From assembly GCA_002315235.1 (NCBI GenBank), contig DCGK01000066.1, positions 1 to 8,424 of the forward strand: a DNA stretch of 8,424 nt, given 5' to 3'. The notes below the pieces were generated by a model. The model had not been told where the DNA came from. It searched no databases and saw only the letters and a list, made by a program, of their open reading frames with translations. The stretch is from Ruminococcus sp. UBA1780 (GTDB taxonomy: Bacteria > Bacillota > Clostridia > Oscillospirales > Ruminococcaceae). The position numbers were made by a program, and so were the translations under genes. Shown here one piece after another: positions 1 to 6,437 of the stretch; positions within the stretch are counted from its first letter, which is position 1, and each line of letters starts with the position of its first letter.

Positions 1-401
1 TAATTCTGCGACATCGAAACATACGGTGATGCTATTGCCGCGTTTGTTGTCGGATGCTTGGAAATGTACCCGTACTTCGTAACTATCTGCTCACAGTGTA
101 TCCATCGTGAAATACTCATGGCATACTGCTCGACCAGCTGTCTGCTGACGAGCTTTTCACAACTGCGTTCCTTCAGCCACTGATACGTTTCCTTGTATAC
201 ATCACCTGCAAGAAGTTTAGTTCCGTCTCGCTGGAGTTCTTCCATGAACTCACGAACCGGTGGTACATCCGCTGATTCGATATCAGCCGGCTGCATCATT
301 ACCTCTGCAGGTTTACCTTCATTTATTTTTTCAACAAGCGACTTCTTCGGACGCCCTGCACCCGGTCTTGAACCGCCTCGGTTCGTACCGTCTCTCGCCA
401 T
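1..401 (-). CDS. Phage terminase small subunit, P27 family (3' end beyond window)
   Basis: ATG 401-399 has AAGGAG about 8 bases upstream. The visible 133 residues begin MARDGTNRGGSRPGAGRPKK, a basic Gly/Arg-rich start typical of P27-type small terminases. They continue through PADIESADVPPVREFM, a helical part YKETYQWLKERSCEKLVSRQ, then QLVEQYAMSISRWIHCEQIV and KHPTTNAAIASPYVSMSQN. The last stretch, with W/C-x-E and HPTT-N-A-x-A-SPY, is characteristic of the family. The protein recognises the packaging site and forms the DNA-binding part of the terminase; the large subunit is expected next, outside the window. It follows HNH and the candidate cos, the usual order in cos phages. The end is cut by the window edge, not by mutation, as far as can be seen. 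Confidence 0.93.
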   Translation of the reverse strand, partial: MARDGTNRGGSRPGAGRPKKSLVEKINEGKPAEVMMQPADIESADVPPVREFMEELQRDGTKLLAGDVYKETYQWLKERSCEKLVSRQLVEQYAMSISRWIHCEQIVTKYGYISKHPTTNAAIASPYVSMSQN

Positions 402-667
402 CGTTTCATCTCCTTCAAAAAATCAAACAAAATCAATGATTTTCAATGAAAAAAGGAAAAGCCTGAGATTACCGTAACCTTCGGTAAAATCAAGCTTTTC
501 CTTTATTTTTTATATGCTGGGGGCAATACCCCGTTTGAATATCGAATAATTTGCGTGAGAGGGGGCGCCGGTCACGTAGCTACGCGGTTTGAGAGATTTA
601 GTATCCCCCGGCCCTTTCTCAGTTTTTTCCTTTTATATACCATGTTTGAATTCTGAGAAATCAAACG
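402..667 (-). other. Noncoding spacer between HNH and terminase, candidate cos region
   Basis: There is no gene in these 266 bases. Two parts stand out: a GC-rich palindromic stretch at about 555-620 and a long hairpin at 452-504 just before the terminase. The GC-rich part contains GGCGCC (564-569), the perfect palindrome CGTAGCTACG (575-584), a G5 run at 561-565 and a C5 run at 605-609. In HNH-plus-terminase phages the cohesive-end site usually lies in this position. I therefore call it a candidate cos, by position and symmetry; the nicking sites are not determinable from sequence alone. An 8-bp inverted repeat (TTTCTCAG 615-622, CTGAGAAA 653-660) lies at the HNH side. Confidence 0.45.
452..504. 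terminator. Long hairpin before the terminase gene, bidirectional terminator-like
   Basis: Outer arms of 11 bp are perfect complements: AAAGGAAAAGC (452-462) and GCTTTTCCTTT (494-504). An inner 6-bp stem, TTACCG (469-474) with CGGTAA (482-487), caps it. On the minus strand the second arm runs into extra T residues, and on the plus strand the stem is followed by ATTTTTTAT, so it can end transcripts in both directions. Its position between HNH and the terminase suggests transcription control or mRNA processing at this junction. Confidence 0.7.
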
Positions 668-1018
668 TCAGTATGAATATACCGGTGTCTTATCCTCAGT
701 CCATGTCTTCCTGTCGTGACAAGGTTTGCATAAAGCCTGCCAGTTGGTTTCATCCCACATCAAAGCATCAACACCACGATGAGGAATGATGTGGTCAACA
801 ACTGTAGCCGGAACATATCTGCCATCCTGCATACACTTCACACACAGCGGATGTTTTCGGAGATAAGCTTTGCTAAGTTTCCTCCACCTGCTGTTATAAC
901 CTCGTTCAGCTGACGGAGGTCTGTCTGGATGCAGAGGCTTATGTGTTTCACAGTATCTTTCTGAAGTGAGGTTCGGACATCCTAGATGACCACATGGTTT
1001 CTTTGACTTGTATGGCAT
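668..1018 (-). CDS. Phage HNH endonuclease, packaging-associated
   Basis: ATG 1018-1016 (MPYKSKKPCG) is chosen because AAGGAGGT lies 8 bases upstream; the frame also has a TTG at 1027 that falls in the binding region. The 116-residue protein has an N-terminal zinc knuckle (CGHLGC with RYCETH, residues 9-26). The motif RGYNSRWRKLSKAYLRKHPLCVKC (39-62) follows, then the nuclease core VVDHIIPHRG (73-82) and NWQALCKPCHDRKT (92-105). These give the DH-N-H catalytic set and the structural zinc cysteines (59, 62, 97, 100). Proteins of this type sit immediately before the small terminase gene in cos-packaging phages and are needed with terminase for specific cutting of concatemers. It is the first gene after the late promoter. 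Confidence 0.93.
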   Translation of the reverse strand: MPYKSKKPCGHLGCPNLTSERYCETHKPLHPDRPPSAERGYNSRWRKLSKAYLRKHPLCVKCMQDGRYVPATVVDHIIPHRGVDALMWDETNWQALCKPCHDRKTWTEDKTPVYSY

Positions 1019-1043
1019 GAACTTCAACCTCCTTCAGGGTACG

Positions 1044-1073
1044 AAAAAAGCCGCTGTAATCTCTACAACGGCT
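1044..1073 (-). terminator. Intrinsic terminator in the leader of the late operon
   Basis: On the minus strand AGCCGTTGTA pairs with TACAGCGGCT (10 bp with one G-T pair) around the five-base loop GAGAT, followed by a run of T. This is a strong intrinsic terminator. It lies after the end of the replication operon, but also about 15-45 bases downstream of the predicted late promoter start and before the HNH binding site, so it can also act as an attenuator for late transcripts. Confidence 0.8.
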
Positions 1074-1095
1074 CTTGTATAACTTTCTATCCTAT

Positions 1096-1125
1096 ATTCT
1101 ATCACATTTCGATACGGACAATCAA
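1096..1125 (-). promoter_or_regulatory. Candidate late promoter with extended -10
   Basis: On the minus strand TTGATT (1125-1120) lies 18 bases before TAGAAT (1101-1096). The latter is preceded by TG in the extended -10 arrangement TGATAGAAT. Transcription would start near 1089-1087 and run into the HNH and terminase genes. The weak -35 lies inside the 10-bp repeat array, which suggests activation by a bound regulator. Confidence 0.6.
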
Positions 1126-1141
1126 GGACATTTACGGACAT
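1112..1141 (-). repeat. Three tandem 10-bp direct repeats, candidate activator site
   Basis: On the minus strand ATGTCCGTAA (1141-1132), ATGTCCTTGA (1131-1122) and TTGTCCGTAT (1121-1112) follow each other with no gap. All three share TGTCC. A period of 10 places each copy on the same face of the helix, as expected for cooperative binding of an activator. The array covers the -35 region of the promoter just downstream and begins at the stop codon region of the 122-aa gene. The upstream DUF1492 protein is the natural candidate ligand; this is inference. Confidence 0.75.
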
Positions 1142-1144
1142 CTT

Positions 1145-1513
1145 TTATTTTTCTTCAAACTTTTTTTCTATCTTCTCAATTGCACTGCTGTAACATTCGT
1201 CTGCATAATTTTTATCTCCGTTAAAAGCATCTTCCATAAATTCTTCAGGGCAATCTTCAAATATGCAAAACTTTATTACCTTGTATTCGTCTTCATCAAG
1301 TACGGGCATTATTACAAGCAAGGTTGAATGTTTTATGAAACAAAGATTGTCTAATGCCTTTGCGTATCCTTCTAAATATTTCTCAACAACTTTTTCTGAT
1401 GGTGTTCCTTTAACCTTCTCATAGATATCCACCCACTCTTTATGAAGTTCGAGATGACGATTGATCTTGTTGTTAATTCCTCTTGCTCTTTCTAAAAATT
1501 CTTTTGCTTTCAT
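1145..1513 (-). CDS. Unknown 122-aa protein, possible HTH-less companion of the DUF1492 regulator
   Basis: ATG 1513-1511 overlaps the DUF1492 stop by four bases and has AAGGAG 8 bases upstream; TAA ends at 1145. The N-terminus MKAKEFLERARGINNKINRH resembles the start of DUF1492 proteins (A/I-KE-Y/F-L...LN/INK-I) and is helical. However, the second half (LLVIMPVLDEDEYKVIKFCIF, FNGDKNYADECYSSAIEKIEKKFEEK) has no helix-turn-helix. It could be a diverged partner that dimerises with or titrates the regulator through the shared helical part, or simply an unrelated accidental similarity. It is the last gene before the late promoter. I do not recognise it as a named family. Confidence 0.7.
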   Translation of the reverse strand: MKAKEFLERARGINNKINRHLELHKEWVDIYEKVKGTPSEKVVEKYLEGYAKALDNLCFIKHSTLLVIMPVLDEDEYKVIKFCIFEDCPEEFMEDAFNGDKNYADECYSSAIEKIEKKFEEK

Positions 1514-1947
1514 GCTGAAATCTCCTTTTCCAAATTTCTGATAGCTCTGTTGTGTATTCTTCTTGCATTTCGTTCTGTCATATTGAGATATTCGCCAATA
1601 GCACCCCAGTTCAAGCCACTAATATATCTGCAACGAAGTACCAGCTTTTCCTCATTCGAATCAAGGGTACAAATAAAGTTTTCTATTTCCTGCTTTAACT
1701 GCACGAGCTTTGTTGTCTCTTTTGCAATTTTATCCTCATAGTCAGAAATACTGTCAATGCATCTCACAAAATCAGGTTCTTTATTTCCGGAACTACCATG
1801 ATGTTCTTCAAATGTGCAGGTCTTGATTTTCTTAGATAATTCCTTCAGTCTGCTTATCTCAAAGAAATATGAATCAATAAGCTTGTTAAGACTTAAAGCC
1901 TGTGACAGGTATTCTTTAATTCCAATACGATTTTCGTCTGAATTCAT
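1510..1947 (-). CDS. DUF1492 / RinA-ArpU-like transcriptional regulator of late genes
   Basis: A 145-residue protein with two parts. The N-terminal 100 residues are helical and coiled-coil-like (IKEYLSQALSLNKLIDSYFF, YEDKIAKETTKLVQLKQEIE). The C-terminal 45 form a sigma-70 region 4-like helix-turn-helix: KLVLRCRYISGLNWGAIGEYL followed by MTERNARRIHNRAIRNLEK. This is the layout of DUF1492 proteins, relatives of phage activators such as RinA and ArpU that sit just upstream of the packaging genes and switch on late transcription. The start ATG 1947 has AGGAGG upstream and overlaps the preceding stop (ATGA). Just past the next gene are three 10-bp direct repeats over a promoter, the natural candidate for its binding site. 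DNA-binding class is clear; late-gene activation is inferred from family and position. Confidence 0.85.
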   Translation of the reverse strand: MNSDENRIGIKEYLSQALSLNKLIDSYFFEISRLKELSKKIKTCTFEEHHGSSGNKEPDFVRCIDSISDYEDKIAKETTKLVQLKQEIENFICTLDSNEEKLVLRCRYISGLNWGAIGEYLNMTERNARRIHNRAIRNLEKEISA

Positions 1948-2135
1948 GCGTACTTCCTCCTCATCATTTTTACAATATCCTCACCGTCGAGGTTTATAAG
2001 CAGACAGAAATAATCTGACCTGAAGAATCTTTCAAGATGTTTTACTGCTTCATAGTTTTTACATCTCGCAGCTTCTCTGTAATCATGTACTGCTCTTGTT
2101 ACAATAGCTTCTGCTAATTTTTCATACGAGCTCAT
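1944..2135 (-). CDS. Small phage protein of unknown function (63 aa)
   Basis: ATG 2135-2133 has GGAGG 9 bases upstream. The start lies inside the 3' end of the helicase gene (14-base overlap) and the TGA overlaps the next start by four bases, so the gene is locked into the operon. The protein is soluble and mostly helical: MSSYEKLAEAIVTRAVHDYREAA at the N-terminus, then a KHLERFFRSDYFCLLINLDGEDIVKMM segment. The pattern 'A..IV..A..DYR.A......A....ERFFRS..F......DG..I' recurs, in my recollection, in small proteins that sit just before DUF1492 regulators in Firmicutes prophages, but I know of no assigned function. Confidence 0.8.
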   Translation of the reverse strand: MSSYEKLAEAIVTRAVHDYREAARCKNYEAVKHLERFFRSDYFCLLINLDGEDIVKMMRRKYA

Positions 2136-3453
2136 ATTTCACCGCCTCCATTAACGCTTCCTGAGTTTTATCCTTTTCCTGCAGGGCTTTTAAAATCCTT
2201 TCATCAACAGTTCCTTTGGTCACGATGTGCTGTATAACAACAGTCTCTGCACTCTGTCCCTGCCGCCAGAGTCTTGCATTTGTCTGCTGATACAGTTCAA
2301 GGCTCCATGTAAGTCCGAACCAGATCATGATGCTGCCGCCGGACTGAAGGTTTAATCCGTGTCCGGCAGAAGCAGGGTGGAGGAGAGCTACAGGGATTTT
2401 TCCTTCATTCCATCTGCGTATGCTGTCAGGAGTTTTTATTTCAGTTACATCGAACCGTTCCTTAATGCGTTCAAGGTCATGTTTGAACCAGTATGCCACA
2501 AGTACCGGTTTGCCGTTTGCTGATTCGATAAGGTCTTCAAGTGCATCAAGCTTCCGGTCATGTATCCGGATTATATTACCGTCTTCGTCGTAAACAGCTC
2601 CGTTAGCCATCTGAGAAAGCTTTCCGCTGAGACTTGCTGCATTTGCTGCTGTTATTTCCTTATCGCCAAGTTCAAGAACCAGTTCGGTTTTAAACTCTCT
2701 GTATTTTTCCTTTTCACCCTCAGACATGCATACCGGGTATTCTGTTATGATAAGTTCCGGCATTTTCAGGTGATCAGCTGCTTTCATGGAAACAGTGATA
2801 TCTGAAATCTTTTCATAGATCCTGTCTTCAGCTCCGGGAAGTGGCTTGTAGGAATACACCACCATGCCGTTACGCTTGTCCGGGGTAAAGTATGTATTTC
2901 TGAACTGTCCGATAAATCTTCCAAGCCTTTCTCCCATATCGATAAGTTTGAACTCCGCAAACAAATCCATAAGGCCGTTGCTGCTTGGTGTGCCTGTAAG
3001 ACCTACAACCCTCTTGACCTTTGGCCGAACTTTCATCAGAGCTTTAAATCTTTTGCTCTGGTGATTCTTGAATGACGAAAGCTCATCGATGACAATCATA
3101 TCAAAGTCAAATCCTCCCTGTGAAACAAGCCACTCAACATTTTCACGGTTGATGAGATAAATATCAGCAGGGGAGTTCAATGCTTTTTTTCTCTCAGCAG
3201 CAGTGCCTACTGCCACGCTGTATGTAAGGTTCCTCAGATGTTCCCACTTCTCAATTTCAGCAGGCCATACCTGACACACACGAACCGGTGCTATGACCAG
3301 AACTTTGTGTATTTCAAAGCTGTCAAACATGAGATTGTTTATCGCAGTAAGTGTTGTAATCGTCTTTCCGAGTCCCATAGTAAGCAGAAGGGCAGATGCC
3401 GGATGCTCCTCTATGAACTTTACTGCGTATTCCTGATAATCATGCAGCTTCAT
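2122..3453 (-). CDS. SNF2-type DEAD-like DNA helicase/translocase
   Basis: A 443-residue superfamily 2 ATPase of the SNF2 group, compact as in phages. Motifs in order: Q-like start LHDYQEYAV (3-11), Walker A MGLGKT (26-31), motif Ia VLVIAPVRVCQVWPAEIEKW (51-70), Walker B VIDELSSFKN (121-130, DELS rather than DEAH, frequent in this group), motif III LTGTPSSNG (152-160), then in the second RecA domain KPVLVAYWFKHDLERI (315-330), motif V LLHPASAGHGLNLQ (357-370) and motif VI QQTNARLWRQGQ (389-400) with the arginine finger. The protein should move on double-stranded DNA using ATP and remodel protein-DNA complexes or forks. It overlaps the VRR-NUC gene upstream and the 63-residue gene downstream, with GAGGTGA as binding site about 8 bases before its start. 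Confidence 0.95.
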   Translation of the reverse strand: MKLHDYQEYAVKFIEEHPASALLLTMGLGKTITTLTAINNLMFDSFEIHKVLVIAPVRVCQVWPAEIEKWEHLRNLTYSVAVGTAAERKKALNSPADIYLINRENVEWLVSQGGFDFDMIVIDELSSFKNHQSKRFKALMKVRPKVKRVVGLTGTPSSNGLMDLFAEFKLIDMGERLGRFIGQFRNTYFTPDKRNGMVVYSYKPLPGAEDRIYEKISDITVSMKAADHLKMPELIITEYPVCMSEGEKEKYREFKTELVLELGDKEITAANAASLSGKLSQMANGAVYDEDGNIIRIHDRKLDALEDLIESANGKPVLVAYWFKHDLERIKERFDVTEIKTPDSIRRWNEGKIPVALLHPASAGHGLNLQSGGSIMIWFGLTWSLELYQQTNARLWRQGQSAETVVIQHIVTKGTVDERILKALQEKDKTQEALMEAVKYELV

Positions 3454-3731
3454 TTCTCCATCACCTCTTTCAGTATTTTTTCAATGTCCTCCGGATTATC
3501 AAGTACAAAGACCTTAAAGCCTAAACGCTTCAGAAGTTTCATCCTTGACACCTGCAGCGGTCTTGGTTTTTCGCCCGGTGCTTTTACCTCCACAAAAGCT
3601 AACTTACCGAAAGGCATCAGAATTATTCTGTCGGGAACTCCTGCGGTACCGGGTGAAGTAAACTTCCAGCACACACCGCCGTTATGCTTTACTGCCTTTA
3701 CAAGTTTCTGTTCTACTTCTTTTTCACGCAT
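3450..3731 (-). CDS. VRR-NUC domain nuclease
   Basis: A 93-residue stand-alone VRR-NUC protein of the PD-(D/E)XK nuclease superfamily. I chose ATG 3731-3729 (MREKEVEQKL) because GGGAGGA ends about 9 bases upstream; a start at 3752 would include that site in the coding region. Active-site residues are visible: Glu near the start (REKEVEQ), Asp34 in GTAGVPDRIIL, Glu48-x-Lys50 in FVEVKAPGE, and Gln60. Phage versions of this length are common next to SNF2-type helicases. They are thought to cut branched or flap DNA during replication or recombination. The last four bases overlap the start of the SNF2-type helicase (ATGA), which suggests that nuclease and helicase are made together and may act together. 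Confidence 0.93.
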   Translation of the reverse strand: MREKEVEQKLVKAVKHNGGVCWKFTSPGTAGVPDRIILMPFGKLAFVEVKAPGEKPRPLQVSRMKLLKRLGFKVFVLDNPEDIEKILKEVMEK

Positions 3732-3949
3732 CGTATGTATTCCTCCCAGCATTCCTCAAAAACTCTGAGGCATGAACTGCATGCGTGGTTCCTTTCCAGA
3801 TAAGCTCTTATCAGAGAGTGCCATCCTTCGAATTTGCATGGACGGTTTATCGGGAATCTGTCCTTGTCTGCTTTCATGTCTTTTGCAAGATCTCCCGCAG
3901 GTCCTGATTCGTTTAAGTGATATTTCATCATGAATTTATAAAACGACAT
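3713..3949 (-). CDS. YozE-like SAM-fold protein
   Basis: The start is ATG 3949-3947 (MSFYKFMMKYH), with AAAGGAG 8 bases upstream; an upstream TTG at 3967 would lie in front of the binding site and is not used. The 78-residue protein follows the YozE_SAM_like pattern: MSFY-x-F-M at the N-terminus, GPAGDLAKDMKADKDRFP in the middle (the GDLA-x-D-x-x-x-D stretch is characteristic), then W-x-x-L-x-x-YLE and a cysteine-containing end (ACSSCLRVFEECWEEY). The family is a small helical SAM-like fold of unknown molecular function, frequent in Firmicutes and their phages. The CSSC pair could bind a metal but no partner cysteines are evident. It is the first gene after the repeat region and its end overlaps the VRR-NUC start by 19 bases, so it leads the operon. 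Confidence 0.85.
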   Translation of the reverse strand: MSFYKFMMKYHLNESGPAGDLAKDMKADKDRFPINRPCKFEGWHSLIRAYLERNHACSSCLRVFEECWEEYIRCVKKK

Positions 3950-3984
3950 TTTAACTACTCCTTTCAAACGACGTATTTACGTTG

Positions 3985-4092
3985 TTGTGCAGTCAAATGC
4001 AGGTTCTCACCTAAACCCCTATATATCATTTTTACACCCTATAAAAATCACTATAAAGGAAATAGGTATATGGACTTCATCTGACTGCACAA
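3985..4092. repeat. 11-bp perfect inverted repeat around an AT-rich core
   Basis: TTGTGCAGTCA at 3985-3995 is the exact reverse complement of TGACTGCACAA at 4082-4092. The 86 bases between are AT-rich, with runs such as TATATATC and TATAAAAATCACTATAAAG. The left arm is part of the first 32-bp direct repeat, so the same TGCAGT element is used in both orientations. It could be a protein-binding site pair or the arms of a large stem in the transcript. Confidence 0.7.
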
Positions 4093-4127
4093 AAGCTGTT
4101 CAAACCACGTACCTACGTTGATTGACG

Positions 4128-4172
4128 CACTTTCAGATTTTGATGAAAACTTCATGTTTTCTATTGAAAGTG
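4128..4172. repeat. Nested hairpin between repeat cores 2 and 3
   Basis: Outer arms CACTTTCA (4128-4135) and TGAAAGTG (4165-4172) are perfect complements. Inside them GAAAAC (4145-4150) pairs with GTTTTC (4156-4161) around a five-base loop. No T-run follows on either strand, so it does not look like an intrinsic terminator. A single-strand initiation or recognition structure in the origin, or an RNA element, is possible. Confidence 0.6.
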
Positions 4173-4217
4173 ACGTAACCCACGTATTTACGTTATTTTG
4201 CAGTATGATGCAGTTTG

Positions 4218-6437
4218 TTAATCAAGAAAATCAAACTTTACTGAAAGTCCTTTTACCATGATTCCCTGACTTGTTTTCTTCTTTTTGAATCCCTGATTTT
4301 CCATCTCAGCATAAAAATCTGCCTTGTTTCGTATAAAATCTCCGTTGCGCTGACAGTAGCAGCGATACTCCTGATATATTTCTCCGCTCTTTCCTATGAT
4401 GTCATCTCCCGTTTCACAGCACTCGTCCACAAAAGCATTCCACCAGTCATTGTTTTCACGATATGAACTGATAGCCTCTTTTACCACCTCAGGCATAGAG
4501 CTTACATAGTTTTTAGCTATAATACGCTTTGCGCCTTCTATCATCCACGCCAGAACAGCTCCGCCGGCATTTTCATACAGGTAATCAGCATAGTTCTTGA
4601 TATCATTTCTGCCGCTTATATTTGCTGTAAAAGGTATTACAATAATTCTTCGCCATGTGCCACGATCATTGGCTGAGACCTTAGGAAGATGATTGGTATA
4701 CAGCACGAGAGTGTGAGTAGGCTCAAAACTGAACGGCTTCTCGTATTTCTTTTCCGCTTCAATCTTATCGGTAGAACACATCTGCTTCAGGGCTGAAGTA
4801 GACAGTCTCTGACCTTCTTCAAGTTCAGCTGCAATAACAAGTCGCTTACCTTTAAGCTCTGCCATTTCAGGCTTAATATTTCTGCGGCAGTTGGCTATAA
4901 GGCTTTCAGAAGAAATTACTCCGGCATAAGAGCCGCACACCTTCGCCTGCACGTTGTAATAGGTGGATTTTCCGTTACATCCTTCTCCATGTGCCATCTG
5001 CAGACTCTCGTTGAATACCTTACCGATAATGGACAGGCCTGCCTGTTCCTGAGCATATTCAATGAGTTCTTCGTTACTGCAGAAAGAAGTATCAACAGCA
5101 TTATTCCATATTTCCAGTCCGTTTAATGTCGGGGACACAGCTGTAATCTTAGTGATATAGTCCTTCGGGTTATGAGGCCTGCATCCGCTCATTCCTTCAC
5201 GCAGGTCATATGTTCCATCAGGTGTATTCAGGAGAAACGGATTACTGTCAAACTCGTTTATATCATGAAGCACCATTGTTTTTGCTATTTCAAGCATAGG
5301 CTTTATGCATCTGACATTGCGGCGTTTCATAACGAAGTCAAAATATTCTTTTTCAGCTATAAATACAGCTGCGGCTTTTCTCTGATCATCATCATCCGGT
5401 CGGAATCGAATGCTTTTGACTTCTTTCTCATTAAGACCGCATTCCTCAAGTTCCTTTTTAGCCTTAGTGTATCTTGCAAGTGCATCTGACAGCTGCATAT
5501 CCATAAACTCTACTGCCGCTGCAAGTGCAAGTTCTTCAGATTCTTCCCAGTAACGACCGTTATATCTCAAATAGTCAGTAGCTTCGGTGTAGCAGAGTTC
5601 CTCACCGTATTCCTGGATAAATACTTTAGCCTCACCTATGTCTGAATAGTCATCAGGCTTCAGAGGATTTTGCTTTGAGTACTGTTCCGGTGGCACGTAT
5701 CCAGGCTGTTTTTTTATCTTCTCATAAAATTTCAGAGCACTGCGCCAGATAGTATGAAGTTCCTCATCACCAAGCGGCGGCTCACATTTTGCTGCTTCCT
5801 CTTCGAAAAGTTCAAGTGACTTTTCTGTATTTCCGAAACGCTTGAGAACACGTCCTGCGAATCTTGACATGGTTGTATTTCTTGAACCTTCCTGAATGCA
5901 GTTATTGCTTCTCATAAGTGCTATGTAGTCATCAATGTTAATACTTCCTTCATGCCATATAACCTCGTCGGAACTGCTGCCGTAAAAGAATCTTGCCGGA
6001 TCCTGAGCGTTGGTGTCAAAGAAAGGCAGAAGTTCCTGAATGTCCTTCTGAAGACGCCTTACTTCAGCCTGCGTTTTCATCCTTGATGTCGGAAAATATA
6101 CGTGCTGACGAGGTCTCGGTGACTTTCCGTTCTTGGAAAGCATATTATTACGGCTGGCGCATACAGCGTAGTTTATTTCTTCCGGGATAAGTGACAGATA
6201 ATCCTTCATATAAATCCAGTCTTCCGGCTTTTCAGATTCATTGTCATTATCCTTCATAATGCAGTAACCTGCTAAAAAGTTTTCATTGCTGCGATATGAG
6301 TTCTTAAACTCAGTGCATGTGTGGTCAAGTGCAACCGCATCGCGAAATTCATCTTCACTTGAAACCGTTTTTAAATTCGGATAAAGACAGTTTTTCTCAT
6401 TACCTGTACAGTTTGCTGTATAAAAAACAATTTTCAT
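4218..6437 (-). CDS. Phage primase-helicase (prim-pol, PriCT, P4-type D5 / SF3 helicase)
   Basis: A 739-residue protein that would prime and unwind phage DNA. The N-terminal third is an archaeo-eukaryotic-type prim-pol domain: an acidic metal site in KDNDN (62-66), SRNNMLSK...RPRQHVYFP (95-116), and QDPARFFYGS (145-154). A PriCT-like linker follows, GSRNTTMSRFAGRVLKRFG to PPLGDEELHTIWRSALKFY (about 184-238). The C-terminal half is a D5_N/SF3 helicase: Walker A GEGCNGKST (484-492), Walker B region RLVIAAELEEG (532-542), motif C LYTNHLPKVS (579-588) and the arginine-finger-like GTWRRI (593-598). The domain order matches the phage/plasmid P4-family primases. GGAGG 7 bases before ATG 6437 supports the start, which overlaps the preceding stop. 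The gene is followed by a 268-bp structured noncoding segment that could be its origin. Confidence 0.93.
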   Translation of the reverse strand: MKIVFYTANCTGNEKNCLYPNLKTVSSEDEFRDAVALDHTCTEFKNSYRSNENFLAGYCIMKDNDNESEKPEDWIYMKDYLSLIPEEINYAVCASRNNMLSKNGKSPRPRQHVYFPTSRMKTQAEVRRLQKDIQELLPFFDTNAQDPARFFYGSSSDEVIWHEGSINIDDYIALMRSNNCIQEGSRNTTMSRFAGRVLKRFGNTEKSLELFEEEAAKCEPPLGDEELHTIWRSALKFYEKIKKQPGYVPPEQYSKQNPLKPDDYSDIGEAKVFIQEYGEELCYTEATDYLRYNGRYWEESEELALAAAVEFMDMQLSDALARYTKAKKELEECGLNEKEVKSIRFRPDDDDQRKAAAVFIAEKEYFDFVMKRRNVRCIKPMLEIAKTMVLHDINEFDSNPFLLNTPDGTYDLREGMSGCRPHNPKDYITKITAVSPTLNGLEIWNNAVDTSFCSNEELIEYAQEQAGLSIIGKVFNESLQMAHGEGCNGKSTYYNVQAKVCGSYAGVISSESLIANCRRNIKPEMAELKGKRLVIAAELEEGQRLSTSALKQMCSTDKIEAEKKYEKPFSFEPTHTLVLYTNHLPKVSANDRGTWRRIIVIPFTANISGRNDIKNYADYLYENAGGAVLAWMIEGAKRIIAKNYVSSMPEVVKEAISSYRENNDWWNAFVDECCETGDDIIGKSGEIYQEYRCYCQRNGDFIRNKADFYAEMENQGFKKKKTSQGIMVKGLSVKFDFLD

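Larger units (their letters stand above)
3971..4213. repeat. 32-bp imperfect direct repeat pair with a third core copy
   Basis: Copies at 3971-4002 and 4182-4213 match at 27 of 32 positions by hand alignment. Both start ACGTATTTACGTT and end with TGCAGT...ATGCAG. A third core, ACGTACCTACGTT, sits at 4107-4119. The core ACGTAnnTACGT is itself palindromic, which suggests a dimeric DNA-binding protein. The copies flank both the AT-rich stretch and the hairpin. Confidence 0.8.
3950..4217. promoter_or_regulatory. Structured noncoding region, candidate replication origin or control region
   Basis: No gene is visible in these 268 bases between the primase stop and the YozE-like gene. The segment holds three copies of ACGTA(TT/CC)TACGTT, TGCAGT motifs in both orientations, a long hairpin at 4128-4172 and an AT-rich stretch at about 4018-4076, listed separately. 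Repeats flanking an AT-rich core beside a primase-helicase gene are what an iteron-type phage origin looks like. An operator region for the downstream operon (YozE-like to DUF1492) is the main alternative, and both could be true. I see no convincing -35/-10 pair with standard spacing; several TATAG-like -10 candidates lie on the minus strand at 4020-4060. Confidence 0.5.

Noticed and set aside
193..477. 94-residue plus-strand open frame
   Set aside because: It is antisense to the small terminase and runs through the hairpin at 452-504; shadow composition.
1112..1141. Short CRISPR-like array
   Set aside because: The 10-bp units are adjacent without spacers and overlap a promoter; they are operator-type repeats.
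3238..3768. 176-residue plus-strand open frame
   Set aside because: It lies antisense to the SNF2 helicase and VRR-NUC genes, both of which have intact motifs; it has no ribosome binding site and no family features.
4128..4172. Intrinsic terminator behind the primase
   Set aside because: The stem is AT-rich, has internal bulges and is not followed by a T-run on the transcribed strand.
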